Origin: Curvibacter sp.
GTDB lineage: Bacteria > Pseudomonadota > Gammaproteobacteria > Burkholderiales > Burkholderiaceae_C
Assembly: GCA_020621965.1 (NCBI GenBank)
Contig: JAHRYV010000005.1
Location: forward strand, 1 to 64,000
DNA length: 64,000 nt
Direction: 5' to 3'
This document shows positions 63,107 through 64,000 of the stretch, piece by piece. The translations under genes and the position numbers were made by a program. The notes under the pieces are model-generated. The model was not told the origin of the DNA. It made no database searches and was given only the letters and a program-made list of their open reading frames with translations. How positions within the stretch are numbered: position 1 is the first letter of the stretch; every line of letters starts with the position of its first letter.

Positions 63107-63874
63107 ATGTTCATCGTCGCCCAACTGCTCGCCTTCCTCACCCAGCCGCTGGCTTGGGTGCTCATGTTGCTGACCGTGGGTTTGTTGCTGCAGCGCCGCT
63201 GGCGCCGCGGCGGCACGGCCCTGCTGTGGAGCGCGCTGACCGTGCTCGTGCTGCAAGGCTGGGAGCCGCTGCCCGACGCCCTGCTGCGCAGGTTGGAGAC
63301 GCAATACCCGGCGCCGGCACAGATCGACCTGAGCCGCTACGCCGGTGTGGTGGTGCTGGGTGGGGCCACCGCGTCGACCTATGTGTGGGAAGGCCATGAA
63401 CAACCGGCCTTGACCGAGGCAGCCGAGCGCCTGACGGCGGCCATACCGCTGCTGCAGCGCGCGCCGCAGCTCAAGCTGCTGTACACCGGTGGCGAGGGAA
63501 CCTTCGTGCCCACCGGCTTGACCGAAGCGGAGCGGGCGCGGCGTTTTTATGCCCAGATGGGCGTGGACCTGCGGCGCGTGCTGCTGGAGTCGGCCTCACG
63601 CACCACCTACGAGAACGCCGTGCTCAGCGCCGCCCTGCCCGGCGTGGACAAGAGCCAGCCCTGGCTGCTGTTGACCTCAGCCAACCACATGCCGCGTTCC
63701 ATGGCCACTTTTGAGAAAGCGGGCTGGAACGTGACGCCCTGGCCCACCGATTACCGCACCGGGCTGGCCACGCCCTGGACGCAGTACTCGCTGGCCGGCG
63801 GTGCCGAGAAGTGGCACACCGTCCTGCACGAGTATCTGGGGATGTGGGTCTACCGGTTCACTGGCCGGGGCTGA
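63107..63874 (+). CDS. YdcF/ElyC-like DUF218 membrane protein
   Basis: A 255-residue protein with two N-terminal membrane helices (LLAFLTQPLAWVLMLLTVGLLL; TALLWSALTVLVLQGW) and a periplasmic DUF218 domain: YAGVVVLGGATAS, LKLLYTGGEGTFVP, ESASRTTYENAVLSAA and LLLTSANHMPRSMATFEKAGW. ElyC and SanA, its relatives, act in envelope integrity. The conserved acidic and Gly-Gly motifs are intact. Divergent from the nucleotidyltransferase. Confidence 0.85.
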   Translation: MFIVAQLLAFLTQPLAWVLMLLTVGLLLQRRWRRGGTALLWSALTVLVLQGWEPLPDALLRRLETQYPAPAQIDLSRYAGVVVLGGATASTYVWEGHEQPALTEAAERLTAAIPLLQRAPQLKLLYTGGEGTFVPTGLTEAERARRFYAQMGVDLRRVLLESASRTTYENAVLSAALPGVDKSQPWLLLTSANHMPRSMATFEKAGWNVTPWPTDYRTGLATPWTQYSLAGGAEKWHTVLHEYLGMWVYRFTGRG

Positions 63875-63884
63875 CGGTCGGCAC

Positions 63885-64000
63885 TCAGCTGAGCTGCACC
63901 ATGGCCTGCACATCGGCGACCAGTTCCGTCACCAATACGCACAACTCCCGTATCGTGGACTCCTCCACATCCAGGAATCCCTCGTACTCGGCCAGATTTC
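63885..64000 (-). CDS. C-terminal end of an unidentified gene cut by the right edge
   Basis: Thirty-seven codons and a TGA (63885-63887) of a leftward gene are visible: NLAEYEGFLDVEEST, then ELCVLVTELVADVQAMV. The sequence is acidic and amphipathic-helical, with no diagnostic motif. I cannot name a family. Confidence 0.5.
   Translation of the reverse strand, partial: NLAEYEGFLDVEESTIRELCVLVTELVADVQAMVQLS

Overview
The window is GC-rich, densely packed and free of rRNA, tRNA and CRISPR signals that I can see. The gene content fits a betaproteobacterium of the order Burkholderiales, most likely Comamonadaceae-like: rhlE, a Burkholderiales-type DUF1631 protein, the run pcm-like / rhodanese / tolC / waaA / waaC / manB, a System I cytochrome c maturation operon and ahpC-ahpF. 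This placement is inferred from gene content and protein style, not from a marker-gene search.

Layout. 1-12.2 kb is ordinary housekeeping: a cut-off exported protein, DUF1631, RhlE helicase, a cupin, GloA, a GGDEF-EAL protein, a periplasmic binding protein, a ChaC-type cyclotransferase, SodC, a MocA-like/XdhC pair and PdxH. 12.2-21.4 kb is one leftward unit: a Pat/ACD-type acyl-CoA synthetase-acetyltransferase, an acetyl-CoA synthetase, E1 alpha, E1 beta and E2 of a 2-oxoacid dehydrogenase, an acyl carrier protein and an AEC carrier. A perfect FNR/Anr box lies in front of the synthetase gene. Two homologous 30-codon ORFs are wedged between genes by ATGA overlaps. 21.5-26.9 kb is a leftward metal-uptake-like operon: MsrA, ABC ATPase, FtsX-type permease with a His/Asp/Glu-rich loop, DUF3299, DUF2946-like and a ZnuD-like receptor. 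27-32.1 kb holds a TetR regulator, an RND adaptor and an RND pump gene broken by several single-base indels. 32.1-38.3 kb is envelope-related (pcm-like, rhodanese, TolC, WaaA, WaaC, phosphomannomutase).

38.8-54.7 kb is the most remarkable region. A membrane protein with two His-x13-His pairs is followed by a 24-heme and a 24(+1)-heme c-type cytochrome, then an SPOR-TPR-beta-barrel outer-membrane protein. Next come the complete ccmABCDEFGHI operon and a membrane-anchored Fe-S/FAD oxidoreductase whose two cluster motifs each lack a canonical cysteine. Read together this looks like a porin-cytochrome electron conduit across the whole envelope, with its own heme-attachment machinery beside it. 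It resembles the large porin-cytochrome clusters described in freshwater Fe(II)-oxidising betaproteobacteria. An FNR-like site precedes it.

54.7-56.6 kb is a small island of foreign character: a phosphomannomutase scrap, an IS630-type transposase remnant and a lone nucleotide-sugar dehydrogenase with visibly lower GC. 56.7-58.9 kb is ahpC-ahpF. 59-64 kb is accessory: a class II Fic protein with repeated TTGGCAAAA sites in an AT-rich promoter, a ChrA chromate transporter plus a scrap resembling a second chrA 3' end, a GSU2403-type nucleotidyltransferase, a YdcF-like protein and a gene cut off at the right edge.
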